DNA of 64,000 bases from the NCBI RefSeq assembly GCF_026183735.1, contig NZ_JAPFRE010000015.1:62001-126000 (forward strand), in the 5' to 3' direction. The notes below the pieces were generated by a model, which was not told the DNA's origin, ran no database searches, and worked only from the letters and a program-made list of their open reading frames with translations. The translations under genes and the position numbers were made by a program. This stretch comes from Alteromonas sp. ASW11-130. Its GTDB lineage: Bacteria; Pseudomonadota; Gammaproteobacteria; Enterobacterales; Alteromonadaceae. Each line of letters starts with the position of its first letter. Positions within the stretch are counted from its first letter, which is position 1. Shown here in pieces: positions 19,764 through 31,696 of this stretch.

Positions 19764-21083
19764 ATGACGCCGTTGATTATTACTTTACGTATTTTCTTAT
19801 TGGGTACGCTGTTAAGTGTAGTGAATGTCTGCATAGCCGCGCAATCCTCTCCATGGGACTCCATTCGTCAACACCGCATTAACCAATTGCTTCCCCATGC
19901 GTTGAAAGCAGGTGGTGCCGAGGCGTGGTTAATCATTTGTCGTGAGAATAATAATGATCCGTTAGCTAAGCATATTGGCTGTGAAAATGCTGGGAAAACA
20001 GCTGTTTTTCTGTTTTATTTAAACGGCGGAAAATTATCAAAAATTGCTTATTCTCCGGTTGGTGAAGCGCTCGCTTTAGCCGATCTGGATTTATTGGATA
20101 CGGTAATCCCCATCGAAAACAGTGAATCAGCAATAGTAAAAGCAGCCGAATTTATCAACAAAAAGGGGTTGGAAAAAATTGCCATCAATGTATCTACTGA
20201 CAATCCACAGGCTGATGGGCTCAGTTATTCTCAATATCAAGCGTTGCTTGACGCAATCGGACGCGAACACACGAGCAAATTTGTGAGCAGCGAGGATGTA
20301 GTTTATTCGTGGTTATCCGTCAAATTGCCCGAAGAAGTCGAAATAATGCGCAACGCAGCAAAATTGACCGCGCAGTGGCAGTTAGAAGCCTATGCCCAGA
20401 TCGTCCCCGGTGTAACGAGAGACAGTGATGTAGCCAGGTACTTAAAGGCAAAGATGGAAATCGCTGGGGTGACCGATGCTTGGTCTCCAGATCAGAACCC
20501 TAACGTTGTATCAGGAGCAGACAGAGGCCATAGCCATGCTACTGACAAAGTAATAATGCCTGGAGATGTCATTCAAACAGATTTTGGTATACGGGTGCAT
20601 GACACGTGGGTCACTGATATTCAACGCTTTGCCTATGTACTTAAACCCGATGAGATTGCACCTCCTGCCGACATCACACGCTATTGGGAAAATGCTAAGG
20701 CGGGCAGGAAGGCTGCATTTGGCGCCATGAAGCCCGGTTCTACAGACCAGCAAGTCGATGCCGCCCAACGCAAAATATTGATAGAAACGAAATCATTACC
20801 GGTAAAATGGTCCACCGGTCATCCTGTGGGATATGAAGCTCATGATACCGGACCCGCATTAAGCGATGGAAACAAGATACGCCCCAGAAAAGCAGCTAGG
20901 CTTGAATTAAAACAAGGAATGACATTCGCGTTCGATGGTTTTTACAGCTGGAAACTAAGCGATGGTTCAATAAAGACGATCTCCATGGAGGAGGTGGTGC
21001 TAATTACTGAGGATGGGGCAGAATACCTTATCCCGCCTCAGGAAGACCTGATACTGATACCCTCAACTAACCTCCTGAACTAA
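19764..21083 (+). CDS. Secreted M24 family metallopeptidase (Xaa-Pro aminopeptidase-like)
   Basis: A 439-residue protein with a signal peptide (about residues 1-25, ending CIAAQ) and a pita-bread M24 domain in the C-terminal half. The metal ligands are recognisable: the Asp pair in IQTDFGI and WVTDIQRF, His in STGHPVGYEAH, and Glu in SMEEVVLI near the C-terminus. The N-terminal half resembles the creatinase-like N-domain. It should remove N-terminal residues, perhaps before proline, in the periplasm. It lies on the opposite strand between rho and trxA, two genes that are adjacent in relatives, so it looks like an insertion at this point. Confidence 0.88.
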   Translation: MTPLIITLRIFLLGTLLSVVNVCIAAQSSPWDSIRQHRINQLLPHALKAGGAEAWLIICRENNNDPLAKHIGCENAGKTAVFLFYLNGGKLSKIAYSPVGEALALADLDLLDTVIPIENSESAIVKAAEFINKKGLEKIAINVSTDNPQADGLSYSQYQALLDAIGREHTSKFVSSEDVVYSWLSVKLPEEVEIMRNAAKLTAQWQLEAYAQIVPGVTRDSDVARYLKAKMEIAGVTDAWSPDQNPNVVSGADRGHSHATDKVIMPGDVIQTDFGIRVHDTWVTDIQRFAYVLKPDEIAPPADITRYWENAKAGRKAAFGAMKPGSTDQQVDAAQRKILIETKSLPVKWSTGHPVGYEAHDTGPALSDGNKIRPRKAARLELKQGMTFAFDGFYSWKLSDGSIKTISMEEVVLITEDGAEYLIPPQEDLILIPSTNLLN

Positions 21084-21213
21084 CCCCAATTTAATGGTGA
21101 CTGTTTTGCAAATCACGTTAGTACAGAATCGTAGTTTTCAACACCAAATGATAATCGATGCAGTGCACGATTCGACAACGTTAGTGTTAGTAAATAAGAA
21201 AAAGAGAAGTATA

Positions 21214-21247
21214 ATGCCTCACCTAGCCGAATGACTAGGTGAGGCAT
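21214..21247 (-). terminator. Terminator after trxA
   Basis: A perfect 13-bp stem (ATGCCTCACCTAG and complement) with an 8-nt loop ends 16 bases past the trxA stop codon. In the minus direction it is followed by a pyrimidine-rich tail (TATACTTCTCTTTTTC). It shows that trxA is not cotranscribed with rho here. Confidence 0.85.
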
Positions 21248-21262
21248 AGTATAAATGGTGGC

Positions 21263-21589
21263 TTACAGGTTTTCGTTTAAGAACTCTGTTAATTGCGCTT
21301 TAGATAATGCACCGACTTTGGTTGCCGCTACATTTCCGTCTTTAAATAACAATAAAGTTGGGATGCCGCGAATACCATATTTTGGTGGTGTTTCATTATT
21401 TTCATCGACATTCAGTTTACCAACTGTTAACTTGCCATCAAAGTCGTTCGCAACTTCTTCTAGAATAGGTGCGATCATTTTACACGGGCCACACCATTCC
21501 GCCCAGAAGTCAACCAGTACAGGACTGTTAGCATTGATAACATCTGCCTCAAACTTATCGTCAGTTAACTTGATAATTTTGTCGCTCAT
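21263..21589 (-). CDS. trxA: Thioredoxin 1
   Basis: A 108-residue cytosolic thioredoxin with the classic [10 protein letters not shown] active site (about residues 28-37), the cis-proline segment [11 protein letters not shown], and family length. It reduces disulfides in ribonucleotide reductase, methionine sulfoxide reductases and other targets using thioredoxin reductase. The open frame runs 28 codons further upstream, but ATG 21589, with GGAG about 7 bases before it, gives the family N-terminus [11 protein letters not shown]. Its start faces rhlB divergently, the standard gammaproteobacterial arrangement. Confidence 0.98.
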   Translation of the reverse strand: MSDKIIKLTDDKFEADVINANSPVLVDFWAEWCGPCKMIAPILEEVANDFDGKLTVGKLNVDENNETPPKYGIRGIPTLLLFKDGNVAATKVGALSKAQLTEFLNENL

Positions 21590-21689
21590 TCTTTTCTCCG
21601 TCATTTGGTCTACTGCTGATTTGCTCAGCTTTACCCTAAGTGTTATATAGAAACTGATTTTTAATGCAAGCACTGATAAGCTATAAGCT

Positions 21690-22976
21690 ATGCAAACAAC
21701 TCATTTAACCGAAACTCATTTTTCAGATCTGCCCATTAACGAGAAAGTGGTCGCAGCACTTACTGCTGCAAACTTTACTCACTGCACGCCTATTCAGGCA
21801 CTTGCCCTTCCTCCTCTATTGGAGAAACTGGACATCGCAGGGCAGGCTCAAACCGGCACAGGCAAAACCATCGCATTTCTCGTTGCAACTTTCCACTATC
21901 TATTGGAGAGTTCAAAACGAAACGAGAGCGAAAATTGGCCCGCGAACGCGCCTCGAGCTATTATTATGGCACCTACTCGAGAACTTGCCGTGCAAATTTA
22001 TAACGACGCCAAACTTCTCAGTGAACATACAGGCTTGTCACTTGGATTGATCTATGGGGGCGAAGGCTACCAAAGTCAACGGGAAGTTTTAGAAGATGGT
22101 GTTGATATTATTATTGGCACCACTGGACGCATACTGGATTACAATAAACAAGGGATTTTTACCCTTAAGCATATTCAGGTTGCGGTACTTGATGAAGCCG
22201 ACCGCATGTTCGACTTAGGTTTCATCAAAGACATTCGCTTTCTGTTCCGCCGTATGCCGCCGCCAACAGAACGTTTGAGTATGCTATTTTCAGCCACGCT
22301 TTCCTATCGTGTGCAAGAATTAGCTTATGAACATATGAACAACCCAACTCACGTACAAATTGAGCCAGAACAGATGACAGCCAGTCGCGTTAAGGAAGAG
22401 TTATTTTATCCTTCAGACGAAGACAAAATGTTGCTGCTACTTACTCTGCTCGAAGAAGAATGGCCGGAAAAAGCCATTGTATTTGCTAATACTAAACATG
22501 CTTGTGAAAAAGTGAATGATTGGCTTGAGGCAGATGGGCATCGCGTTGGTTTATTAAGTGGTGACGTACCACAGAAAAAGCGGTTGGGCATATTAGACGA
22601 TTTTACCAAAGATCAGCTGGATATATTGGTAGCGACAGATGTTGCCGCACGTGGATTACACATCGATAAAGTCTCGCACGTTTTCAATTATGACTTGCCA
22701 GATGATGCAGAAGATTACGTGCACCGCATTGGTCGAACAGGCCGCGCAGGCAAAAGTGGGCACGCTATTAGTTTTGCTTGTGAAAAATATGCGCTTAACT
22801 TACCCGCTATTGAGTCGTATATTCATCACGCAATTCCGGTTACCGATTATGACAGAACCGCATTGTTGGATGATATAAAAGCGCCTAAACCTAAGTATAG
22901 AAAGCGTAATACCAGCAATCGCAACGCTCCCCGTCGCGGTCGCAGTAACAAAAGACCACCTAATAGACAGACGTAA
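21690..22976 (+). CDS. rhlB: ATP-dependent RNA helicase RhlB
   Basis: A 428-residue DEAD-box helicase, normally a component of the RNA degradosome that unwinds structured RNA for decay. Motifs run in order: the Q motif near [13 protein letters not shown], motif I AQTGTGKT (about residues 53-60), [25 protein letters not shown] in LFSATLSY, and the C-terminal [13 protein letters not shown] and [10 protein letters not shown]. The basic tail is rich in Arg, Asn and Pro and resembles the RNA-binding tail of RhlB. Divergent from trxA and followed 3 bp later by gppA, as in relatives. Confidence 0.97.
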   Translation: MQTTHLTETHFSDLPINEKVVAALTAANFTHCTPIQALALPPLLEKLDIAGQAQTGTGKTIAFLVATFHYLLESSKRNESENWPANAPRAIIMAPTRELAVQIYNDAKLLSEHTGLSLGLIYGGEGYQSQREVLEDGVDIIIGTTGRILDYNKQGIFTLKHIQVAVLDEADRMFDLGFIKDIRFLFRRMPPPTERLSMLFSATLSYRVQELAYEHMNNPTHVQIEPEQMTASRVKEELFYPSDEDKMLLLLTLLEEEWPEKAIVFANTKHACEKVNDWLEADGHRVGLLSGDVPQKKRLGILDDFTKDQLDILVATDVAARGLHIDKVSHVFNYDLPDDAEDYVHRIGRTGRAGKSGHAISFACEKYALNLPAIESYIHHAIPVTDYDRTALLDDIKAPKPKYRKRNTSNRNAPRRGRSNKRPPNRQT

Positions 22977-22979
22977 GCT

Positions 22980-24491
22980 ATGCAGGCAGAGATTTTTCAG
23001 GAGCCCCTCGTCAATGGTGAACACTATGCCGCCATTGACTTGGGCTCAAATAGCTTCCACATGGTAGTAGTACATGTCGTTAATGGCAATGTACAAATCG
23101 TTGGGAAAATAAAGCAAAAGGTTCGGCTTGCTGCTGGTCTCGATGACAATATGACGTTGAGTCTGGAGAGCATGGAAAGAGGCTGGAAGTGTCTCGAATC
23201 TTTTGCTGAACGATTGGAGGATATACCCGCCTCCAATGTCAAAGCGGTAGCCACTGCGACCCTACGCTTAGCCAGCAATGCTCACGAATTTGTGAAACGA
23301 GCAGAAGAAATTCTGGGGTTACATCTAGATGTGATCAGCGGTGAAGAGGAAGCGCGTCAAATTTATCTGGGGGTTGCCTACACATCGGCAAACCAAGGTA
23401 ATAGTTTGGTCGTGGATATCGGCGGCGCTAGCACAGAAATCATCTTGGGAAATGACTTACAGCCTATTCACTGTGTCAGTACCGATATGGGCTGTGTGAC
23501 CTTTATGGAGCGTTACTTCCCAGGCGGAAATATTACCCAAAGTGCGTTTGAAAACGCCCAGGATGCGGCGAACAGACTACTAGATGAGTGGGTAGATAGT
23601 TTTTTATGTTTTGACTGGCATAATTGTCTGGGAGCATCTGGCACACCTCAAGCAATTGTTGAAATTCTTGTGAAGCAAGGGATCAGCGATGCGATTAGAT
23701 TGACTTACCTTTATCATCTTCGTCAGCAGTGCATTGATTGTGCGTCTGTGAAAACATTAAATATTGAAGGTCTGGAGGAAAGCCGAAAAGCTATTTTTCC
23801 TAGTGGTTTGGCCATTCTTATTACGCTATTTGAACGCTTGCGCATAGATACCATGAACATTGCTGGTGGTGCCCTGCGCGAAGGCTTGATTTATGGCATG
23901 TTAGACAATATGCAGGAAAACGATCGTCGTCAGCAAACGCTAAATCAGGTTGTACTGCGCTATCACATCGACCAGCACCATGCTGAGCTAGTAAAAAATT
24001 TAGCCTTAAAGCTATGTCATCAACTTTGTGCACAACAGAATATTTGTCACATCGATACTGAAGCAGTATTAGGTGCGGCTGCTATTTTGCACGAAACGGG
24101 GCTTCATATTGAATATAAGAAACACCATCGTCATGGAGCTTATATTCTCAATCACATAGAACTGCCCGGTTTTACTCGATTGCAACGTGCTGCTATCAGA
24201 GATCTAGTATCTGCGCATCGCATGCCAATAGAAACCCGTGTATTCGAAGGTTATCATGTTGATATTCAACCTATGTTAATTGGAATGCTTCGTGTATTGC
24301 GTATCGCTGTTGTGTTATGTCTGCGTCGGCAGAACAAGCATATCCCCAATGTTGAGCTCGTCGTGGATAATCACGACTGGACATTGTGCTTTCCCAAAGA
24401 GTGGCTCAATCACCACCCTTTAATTAAAGCTGAACTGGCCAACGAACGCTGGTTACAGCACAAAGCAGGTTGGACATTAAACTGTATTTGA
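22980..24491 (+). CDS. gppA: Guanosine-5'-triphosphate,3'-diphosphate pyrophosphatase / exopolyphosphatase family
   Basis: A 503-residue Ppx/GppA phosphatase. GppA converts pppGpp to ppGpp; members also hydrolyse polyphosphate. Signatures: the phosphate-1 motif AAIDLGSNSFHMVV near the N-terminus, ATATLRLASN, the Glu-rich VISGEEEARQIYLGV, the phosphate-2 motif VVDIGGASTEIILG, and a C-terminal HD-like region with HETGLHIEYKKHHRHGAYI. Adjacency to rhlB, 3 bp upstream, supports gppA rather than ppx, which usually sits with ppk. Converges on hemB with 25 bp between stop codons. Confidence 0.9.
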   Translation: MQAEIFQEPLVNGEHYAAIDLGSNSFHMVVVHVVNGNVQIVGKIKQKVRLAAGLDDNMTLSLESMERGWKCLESFAERLEDIPASNVKAVATATLRLASNAHEFVKRAEEILGLHLDVISGEEEARQIYLGVAYTSANQGNSLVVDIGGASTEIILGNDLQPIHCVSTDMGCVTFMERYFPGGNITQSAFENAQDAANRLLDEWVDSFLCFDWHNCLGASGTPQAIVEILVKQGISDAIRLTYLYHLRQQCIDCASVKTLNIEGLEESRKAIFPSGLAILITLFERLRIDTMNIAGGALREGLIYGMLDNMQENDRRQQTLNQVVLRYHIDQHHAELVKNLALKLCHQLCAQQNICHIDTEAVLGAAAILHETGLHIEYKKHHRHGAYILNHIELPGFTRLQRAAIRDLVSAHRMPIETRVFEGYHVDIQPMLIGMLRVLRIAVVLCLRRQNKHIPNVELVVDNHDWTLCFPKEWLNHHPLIKAELANERWLQHKAGWTLNCI

Positions 24492-24516
24492 GAGCCCCTC
24501 GATACATTCTTGGGCT

Positions 24517-27404
<2,888 letters not shown>

Positions 27405-27408
27405 CGAT

Positions 27409-28188
27409 TTAGTCAATTAATCCAAATAATTTACAGGTGTTAGCATAACTTTTCCGACGCAGGCTTTCGCTTGTAATATTAAGCACTTCGCTTAATTTAT
27501 CAGCTATACAGGGTAAGAAAGCGGGCTCATTATTGCGTACTCTCGGCCGTCTATTTTTAGGAAATAAATAAGGCGCGTCGGTTTCAAGTAGAAACCTATC
27601 CTGCGGCAGAAATTTCACAGCTTCTACCAGTGACTGGTTACGCTTGTCATCACACAGCCAACCTGTAATGCCGATATACAACCCCATGTTTAGATATGCT
27701 TCTAACTGATCTTTAGACCCTGTGAAGCAATGGGCTACGCCACCTTTAAGACGGTCAGCATATTGAGCGAGTATACTAATTTGTTGTTCAAATGCATCCC
27801 TCTCATGAAGGTAGACTGGTTTATTTACCTCCAAAGCAATTTGCAATTGCTTTTCAAACACGTGACATTGAACATCTTGTGGCGAAAAATTACGATTGAA
27901 ATCTAGTCCACACTCGCCGACCGCGACAGCCTGAGGGTGCTTTAAAAACTCAGCAAGCTCTGTAAAATCGTCTGGTTTAGCCGATTTAGCGTGATGAGGG
28001 TGTATCCCAACGGTGAAAACCAAGTTATCTGGATACGCTTTGGCTAATTCGGATGCAGGTTCCCACTCATCGGGTAGTGTCGTAATAACGCACATTTTTG
28101 TCACCCCTGCCGCAATTGCATTTTCAACGATAGCAACAGGGTCAAATCGCTTATCCAGCAGATTTACGCCAGCATCAAACCAACCCAT
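27409..28188 (-). CDS. tatD: TatD family metal-dependent DNase
   Basis: A 259-residue TIM-barrel hydrolase. The metal-site residues of the family are visible in GECGLDFNRNF, HERDAFEQQ, HCFTGSKDQ and LLETDAPYL. The first metal motif reads DAGVNLLDKRFD rather than the HxH of other TatD-like proteins, as in E. coli TatD itself. Known as a 3'-5' exonuclease linked to oxidative DNA damage repair; despite its name it is not essential for Tat export. It lies two genes downstream of tatC, with one unknown gene between. Confidence 0.93.
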   Translation of the reverse strand: MGWFDAGVNLLDKRFDPVAIVENAIAAGVTKMCVITTLPDEWEPASELAKAYPDNLVFTVGIHPHHAKSAKPDDFTELAEFLKHPQAVAVGECGLDFNRNFSPQDVQCHVFEKQLQIALEVNKPVYLHERDAFEQQISILAQYADRLKGGVAHCFTGSKDQLEAYLNMGLYIGITGWLCDDKRNQSLVEAVKFLPQDRFLLETDAPYLFPKNRRPRVRNNEPAFLPCIADKLSEVLNITSESLRRKSYANTCKLFGLID

Positions 28189-28189
28189 G

Positions 28190-28729
28190 TTATTTAGTAC
28201 GTTTAACTTTCAACCGCACGTTAAGATCCGGTTTGGAGAGGAAAAATGAACCAAGCATTCCTCGTTCGATTTGGACTATATCACCAGCTTTCAATCTATA
28301 ATTTTTAGAATCTGTCTGACGCCAAATGGCACCGTCAGCCATGGTGATAATCAATTTGCCCCGAGGCGCTTTTTCGACTTTCGCTACCGTGGCTGTTATT
28401 TCGTCAATCTCTTCAATTTTTTCCTTCGCGACCAATCCAAAAGGGGTTGCCGATTGAGCTGACTCAACGATATCCAAGGGTTGGCGGGGAGCAGGACGCG
28501 GCGATGTATCCGAACGAGTGGCCGCATTAGGTACTTGATAGCCACGTGTAATCGCTGCTTCTAGACCGGAATACTGCTTCACGTCTTTGACTACCTTGTC
28601 AAAGCACACAAGTCGTTCCAAGCTGTTCTCGACTTTACTACATTTGACCAGTGCTTCTTCGATAGTCTCTGCTTGTGCATGGGCTGAAAGAACTAAAGCC
28701 GCAGCGCCAATTAGCGAGAAAAATTTCAT
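28190..28729 (-). CDS. Secreted protein of unknown function in the tat operon
   Basis: A 179-residue protein with a clear signal peptide ending at about residue 20 (SAHAQA). The mature N-terminus has two cysteines in an EALVKCSKVENSLERLVCFD pattern that could form a disulfide. A Pro-rich linker (about 70-95) leads to a C-terminal beta-rich part (about 110-175; KLIITMADGAIWRQ, YRLKAGDIVQIERG) that looks like a small barrel or SH3-like fold. The cysteine pattern recalls periplasmic proteins such as VasI, but a relationship is only a suggestion. AAAGGAAAG precedes the ATG. It lies 1 bp from tatD and 17 bp from tatC, so it is cotranscribed with tat genes. Confidence 0.8.
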   Translation of the reverse strand: MKFFSLIGAAALVLSAHAQAETIEEALVKCSKVENSLERLVCFDKVVKDVKQYSGLEAAITRGYQVPNAATRSDTSPRPAPRQPLDIVESAQSATPFGLVAKEKIEEIDEITATVAKVEKAPRGKLIITMADGAIWRQTDSKNYRLKAGDIVQIERGMLGSFFLSKPDLNVRLKVKRTK

Positions 28730-28746
28730 ATTCTTTCCTTTTTTTA

Positions 28747-29493
28747 TTATTCATGTATGTTCAAGTCTGAAGATCGTTCATTACGCCGAGCATATAAGCT
28801 ACCAAGCATAACGCCGACTTCGAATAGCAGCCACATCGGCACCGCTAACAGCGATTGCGAAATCACATCGGGCGGGGTCAACAGCATCCCCACGACAAAT
28901 GCACCCACAATAATATAAGGACGCTTGGCGCGTAAGCTATTAGCATCTGTCGCCCCCGTCCAACACAATAAAATAATAGCAATAGGGATCTCAAACGAAA
29001 TTCCAAACGCAAAAAACAATTTCAGTACAAAATCCAGATAACTGTTGATATCTGTACTGACAGTAACCCCTTCAGGCGCAACACTCGTGAAGAACGCAAA
29101 AGCCAACGGAAAAACAACGAAATAAGCAAATGCCATCCCCGTATAGAAAAGCAATGTACTGGAAAACAACAAAGGCGCCACCAGGCGCTTCTCCTTCTTA
29201 TATAATCCTGGCGCGACAAATGCCCAAACCTGATAAAGTACATAGGGAATAGCAATAAAAAATGACAGTACCAGAGTCAGTTTAAAGGGAGCAAAAAAAG
29301 GTGATGCTACATCGGTTGCAATCATCGATGAATTATCGGGTAGCGCCTCTAATAGCGGACGCGCAAGCAACTGATATAAGTCTTGGGCGAAATAAGCCAG
29401 GCACAGAAAAACGAGCAATACGCTTAGTAATGCTTTTAAAATTCGACTTCTAAGTTCGAGTAAATGGGACAGCAAACTGTTTTCGTCAGACAT
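28747..29493 (-). CDS. tatC: Sec-independent translocase subunit TatC
   Basis: A 248-residue inner-membrane protein with six predicted helices. It recognises the twin-arginine signal peptide together with TatB. Family marks: [16 protein letters not shown] at the N-terminus, the periplasmic cap containing [13 protein letters not shown] residues, and [30 protein letters not shown] with the conserved FVAPGL. The helix segment near [11 protein letters not shown] carries the conserved Glu. The C-terminus is Arg-rich. The start overlaps the tatB stop by one base (TAATG). Confidence 0.98.
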   Translation of the reverse strand: MSDENSLLSHLLELRSRILKALLSVLLVFLCLAYFAQDLYQLLARPLLEALPDNSSMIATDVASPFFAPFKLTLVLSFFIAIPYVLYQVWAFVAPGLYKKEKRLVAPLLFSSTLLFYTGMAFAYFVVFPLAFAFFTSVAPEGVTVSTDINSYLDFVLKLFFAFGISFEIPIAIILLCWTGATDANSLRAKRPYIIVGAFVVGMLLTPPDVISQSLLAVPMWLLFEVGVMLGSLYARRNERSSDLNIHE

Positions 29494-29792
29494 TATTTCT
29501 TTTTATAAGGTTCCTGCACGGAGCTAGCGGCCTGCTTCAACTCTTCCACACTTTTTTTTAGTTCAGGTGAGACATTATCAAGTCCTTCCTGCTCTGCTTT
29601 TTTAAGGTTTTCGTGTAGTTCATGGATTCGCAATTGGTGCTCCACTTCATGCTTAAAACCAGTGGCCATATTACGTACCTTTCGTGCGGTTGAAATAGTA
29701 GAACGTAATGCACCCGGAAGCCTTTCAGGCCCCAGTATAAGTAAAGCAAGTACTGCAATAGTCAATAGTTCCCAAAAACCTATATCAAACAT
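29493..29792 (-). CDS. tatB: Sec-independent translocase subunit TatB
   Basis: A 99-residue protein with the TatB pattern [27 protein letters not shown], split here as [10 protein letters not shown] then the conserved GPERLP hinge after one membrane helix. An amphipathic helix ([17 protein letters not shown]) and a charged tail follow. It works with TatC in signal recognition. It is shorter than the E. coli protein in its C-terminal tail, which is variable across species. It overlaps tatA's stop and tatC's start by one base each. Confidence 0.96.
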   Translation of the reverse strand: MFDIGFWELLTIAVLALLILGPERLPGALRSTISTARKVRNMATGFKHEVEHQLRIHELHENLKKAEQEGLDNVSPELKKSVEELKQAASSVQEPYKKK

Positions 29793-30034
29793 TAGCGTTT
29801 TTCTTTTGTATCCTGCTTAACTGCGTTTTGCTTGTGAGAATTTTGTTGTTCTACCTTCTTCGATTCATCAGCTTCAAAATCAGCATCTTTATCGTCGTTT
29901 TCGTCATTGACTGCTTTTTTGAAGCCTTTCAATGCCCCACCCAGATCGCTGCCGATATTTTTTAGACGTTTGGTACCGAACAATAGAATCACAATAATCA
30001 ACACTATCAGCAATTGCCAAATACTGATCCCCAT
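29792..30034 (-). CDS. tatA: Sec-independent translocase subunit TatA
   Basis: An 80-residue protein with one N-terminal membrane helix, the conserved [20 protein letters not shown] hinge plus amphipathic helix, and a charged, Lys/Asp-rich tail. Many copies assemble to form the Tat pore. AAAGGAG precedes the ATG at 30034. It is the first gene of the run tatABC - unknown - tatD - diguanylate cyclase - hemB, whose genes overlap or lie within 18 bp of one another. Confidence 0.97.
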   Translation of the reverse strand: MGISIWQLLIVLIIVILLFGTKRLKNIGSDLGGALKGFKKAVNDENDDKDADFEADESKKVEQQNSHKQNAVKQDTKEKR

Positions 30035-30186
30035 ATTTTTTCTCCTTTACATCTGATGCTACAGTATGCCACTGGTGGGAGCCGCTTTCATTATCTTTAT
30101 CGGTATAAGATAAAAAACTCATTTGACCTCACAACTATCTACAAGCATGCTAGAGTAATACAAGGACTAGTAGTAGATAGAAGCCA

Positions 30187-31185
30187 ATGTCTTGCCTGAT
30201 ATTATTGTTTTGCTCTTCATTAGCGGTTGAGGACATCTCAACGAGCACGAACTTAAGTCATCGTGCGGCTGATGCTGAACGCCAAATCGATGAAACATCT
30301 CGCCCTCTCCCCCAAAATTCGGTTGAAAATGAAGATGCATACTGGTTTGATCATTGGCAGAGAAGCTTCACTGATTCCATGGATAGTACGGCGCGAAAAC
30401 TGGATAGTTTTTTTGCAGTTGAAGGTAGCGACGCCTATAAAGATGCCCGCGCAGAAGGACGGATCAGACTAGGGTGGGAGCCCCGTACGCGGGATATGTC
30501 AGAACTCGATCTGAAGTTCCGCGTAAGGGTGAAGCTGCCTGCTTTAAAAGACCGAGTTGACTTGCTACTTAGCGACGATGATGACTATGATGACGAAGAT
30601 ACAATAAATGCGGTTCGAGACCCCGGGCTACCACGCAAAGAAAGTACAACTATTGCGCTACGATTCAAGCAATCAGATGACTCCCCCTTATCTTATCGCT
30701 TAGGAACAGGTAGACGAGGACAGGTTTATGTTAAGTCTCGCTATCGCGACACTTATCCCATCACCGAAAACTGGTCAATGTTATACGATGCGGAAGCTTA
30801 TTATTACACCCGCGATCAGTTTGGCGCAGAGCTGGGAGCTTCATTTCAGCGAGTAAGCGAGTCGGACCATGTTTTTCGCTTTAATAACCGCTACTACTAT
30901 CGAGATTTAACTGAAGACTGGATGTGGCGGCACGAAGTGCAGTTTTTACAACCTCTTACTGATGACTCTGCTGTAATTTATAATTTGTTTACGGAAGGCT
31001 TCACAAAGCCAGCAAACCGATTAGACCAGTATTATATTAGTGCGCGATACCGTACGAATCCTCACCGCGAATGGCTTTTTTACGAAGTGGAACCCTTTGT
31101 ACTCTGGTTAAGAGAGGAGGACTTTAAGCCCTCCTATGGTTTAGCCCTGCGGATAGAGGTGTACTACGGACGATATCATTTGTAA
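30187..31185 (+). CDS. Predicted outer-membrane protein of unknown function
   Basis: A 332-residue protein with a short hydrophobic N-terminus (MSCLILLFCSSLAVE) that may be a signal peptide, although the start is uncertain. The mature part has alternating hydrophobic and aromatic strands (YYYTRDQFGAELGASF, VFRFNNRYYYRDL, YISARYRTN, YGLALRIEVYYGRY) and ends near an aromatic residue, features of outer-membrane beta barrels. An acidic run, LLSDDDDYDDEDT (about residues 136-148), could bind cations. It is divergent from tatA and converges on ilvH. No named family was recognised. Confidence 0.75.
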   Translation: MSCLILLFCSSLAVEDISTSTNLSHRAADAERQIDETSRPLPQNSVENEDAYWFDHWQRSFTDSMDSTARKLDSFFAVEGSDAYKDARAEGRIRLGWEPRTRDMSELDLKFRVRVKLPALKDRVDLLLSDDDDYDDEDTINAVRDPGLPRKESTTIALRFKQSDDSPLSYRLGTGRRGQVYVKSRYRDTYPITENWSMLYDAEAYYYTRDQFGAELGASFQRVSESDHVFRFNNRYYYRDLTEDWMWRHEVQFLQPLTDDSAVIYNLFTEGFTKPANRLDQYYISARYRTNPHREWLFYEVEPFVLWLREEDFKPSYGLALRIEVYYGRYHL

Positions 31186-31198
31186 CACACTTTGCTTG

Positions 31199-31696
31199 CT
31201 ATGGGCGAAGTGCCCGTTCTCCTCTACCAAGCCCACAAACGCCGGTTCGCGATGATTCAATGATTTCAGCCGCTTGACTCATTGTCAGCGCGAAAGCATC
31301 GAGTTTATCCGTTGTGCCTGTAATTTCGATAGTATAATTATGGATATTAACGTCTACAATCCGAGCCCTGAAAATATCCGCATTGCGTTTTACTTCAGCG
31401 CGAATAGCTTCTGTTCGCGTTGCCACTTTTATTAGCATCAGCTCGCGCTCTATGTGTGCTCCTTCGGTAAGATCAGCCACTTTTAGCACATCAATAAGTT
31501 TATTAACCTGTTTGGTAATTTGTTCTATAACCTTATCATCGCCATGGGTGATGATGGTTAAGCGAGATAAGCTTGCATCATTGGTTGGCGCAACACATAG
31601 AGAATCAACGTTATACCCCCGCTGAGAAAAGACACCCACGATACGGGATAAAGCGCCTGGTGCATTTTCCATCAACACTGAAATAATTCTTTTCAT
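31199..31696 (-). CDS. ilvH: Acetolactate synthase III small (regulatory) subunit
   Basis: A 165-residue regulatory subunit that binds valine through an N-terminal ACT domain ([31 protein letters not shown]) and activates the catalytic subunit IlvI. A second ACT-like C-terminal domain ends in SRTGVCGLGRGERALRP, similar to other IlvH/IlvN proteins. ATG 31696 overlaps the ilvI TGA by one base (TGATG), so translation is probably coupled and subunit amounts matched. A TTG one codon upstream is less likely. Confidence 0.96.
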   Translation of the reverse strand: MKRIISVLMENAPGALSRIVGVFSQRGYNVDSLCVAPTNDASLSRLTIITHGDDKVIEQITKQVNKLIDVLKVADLTEGAHIERELMLIKVATRTEAIRAEVKRNADIFRARIVDVNIHNYTIEITGTTDKLDAFALTMSQAAEIIESSRTGVCGLGRGERALRP

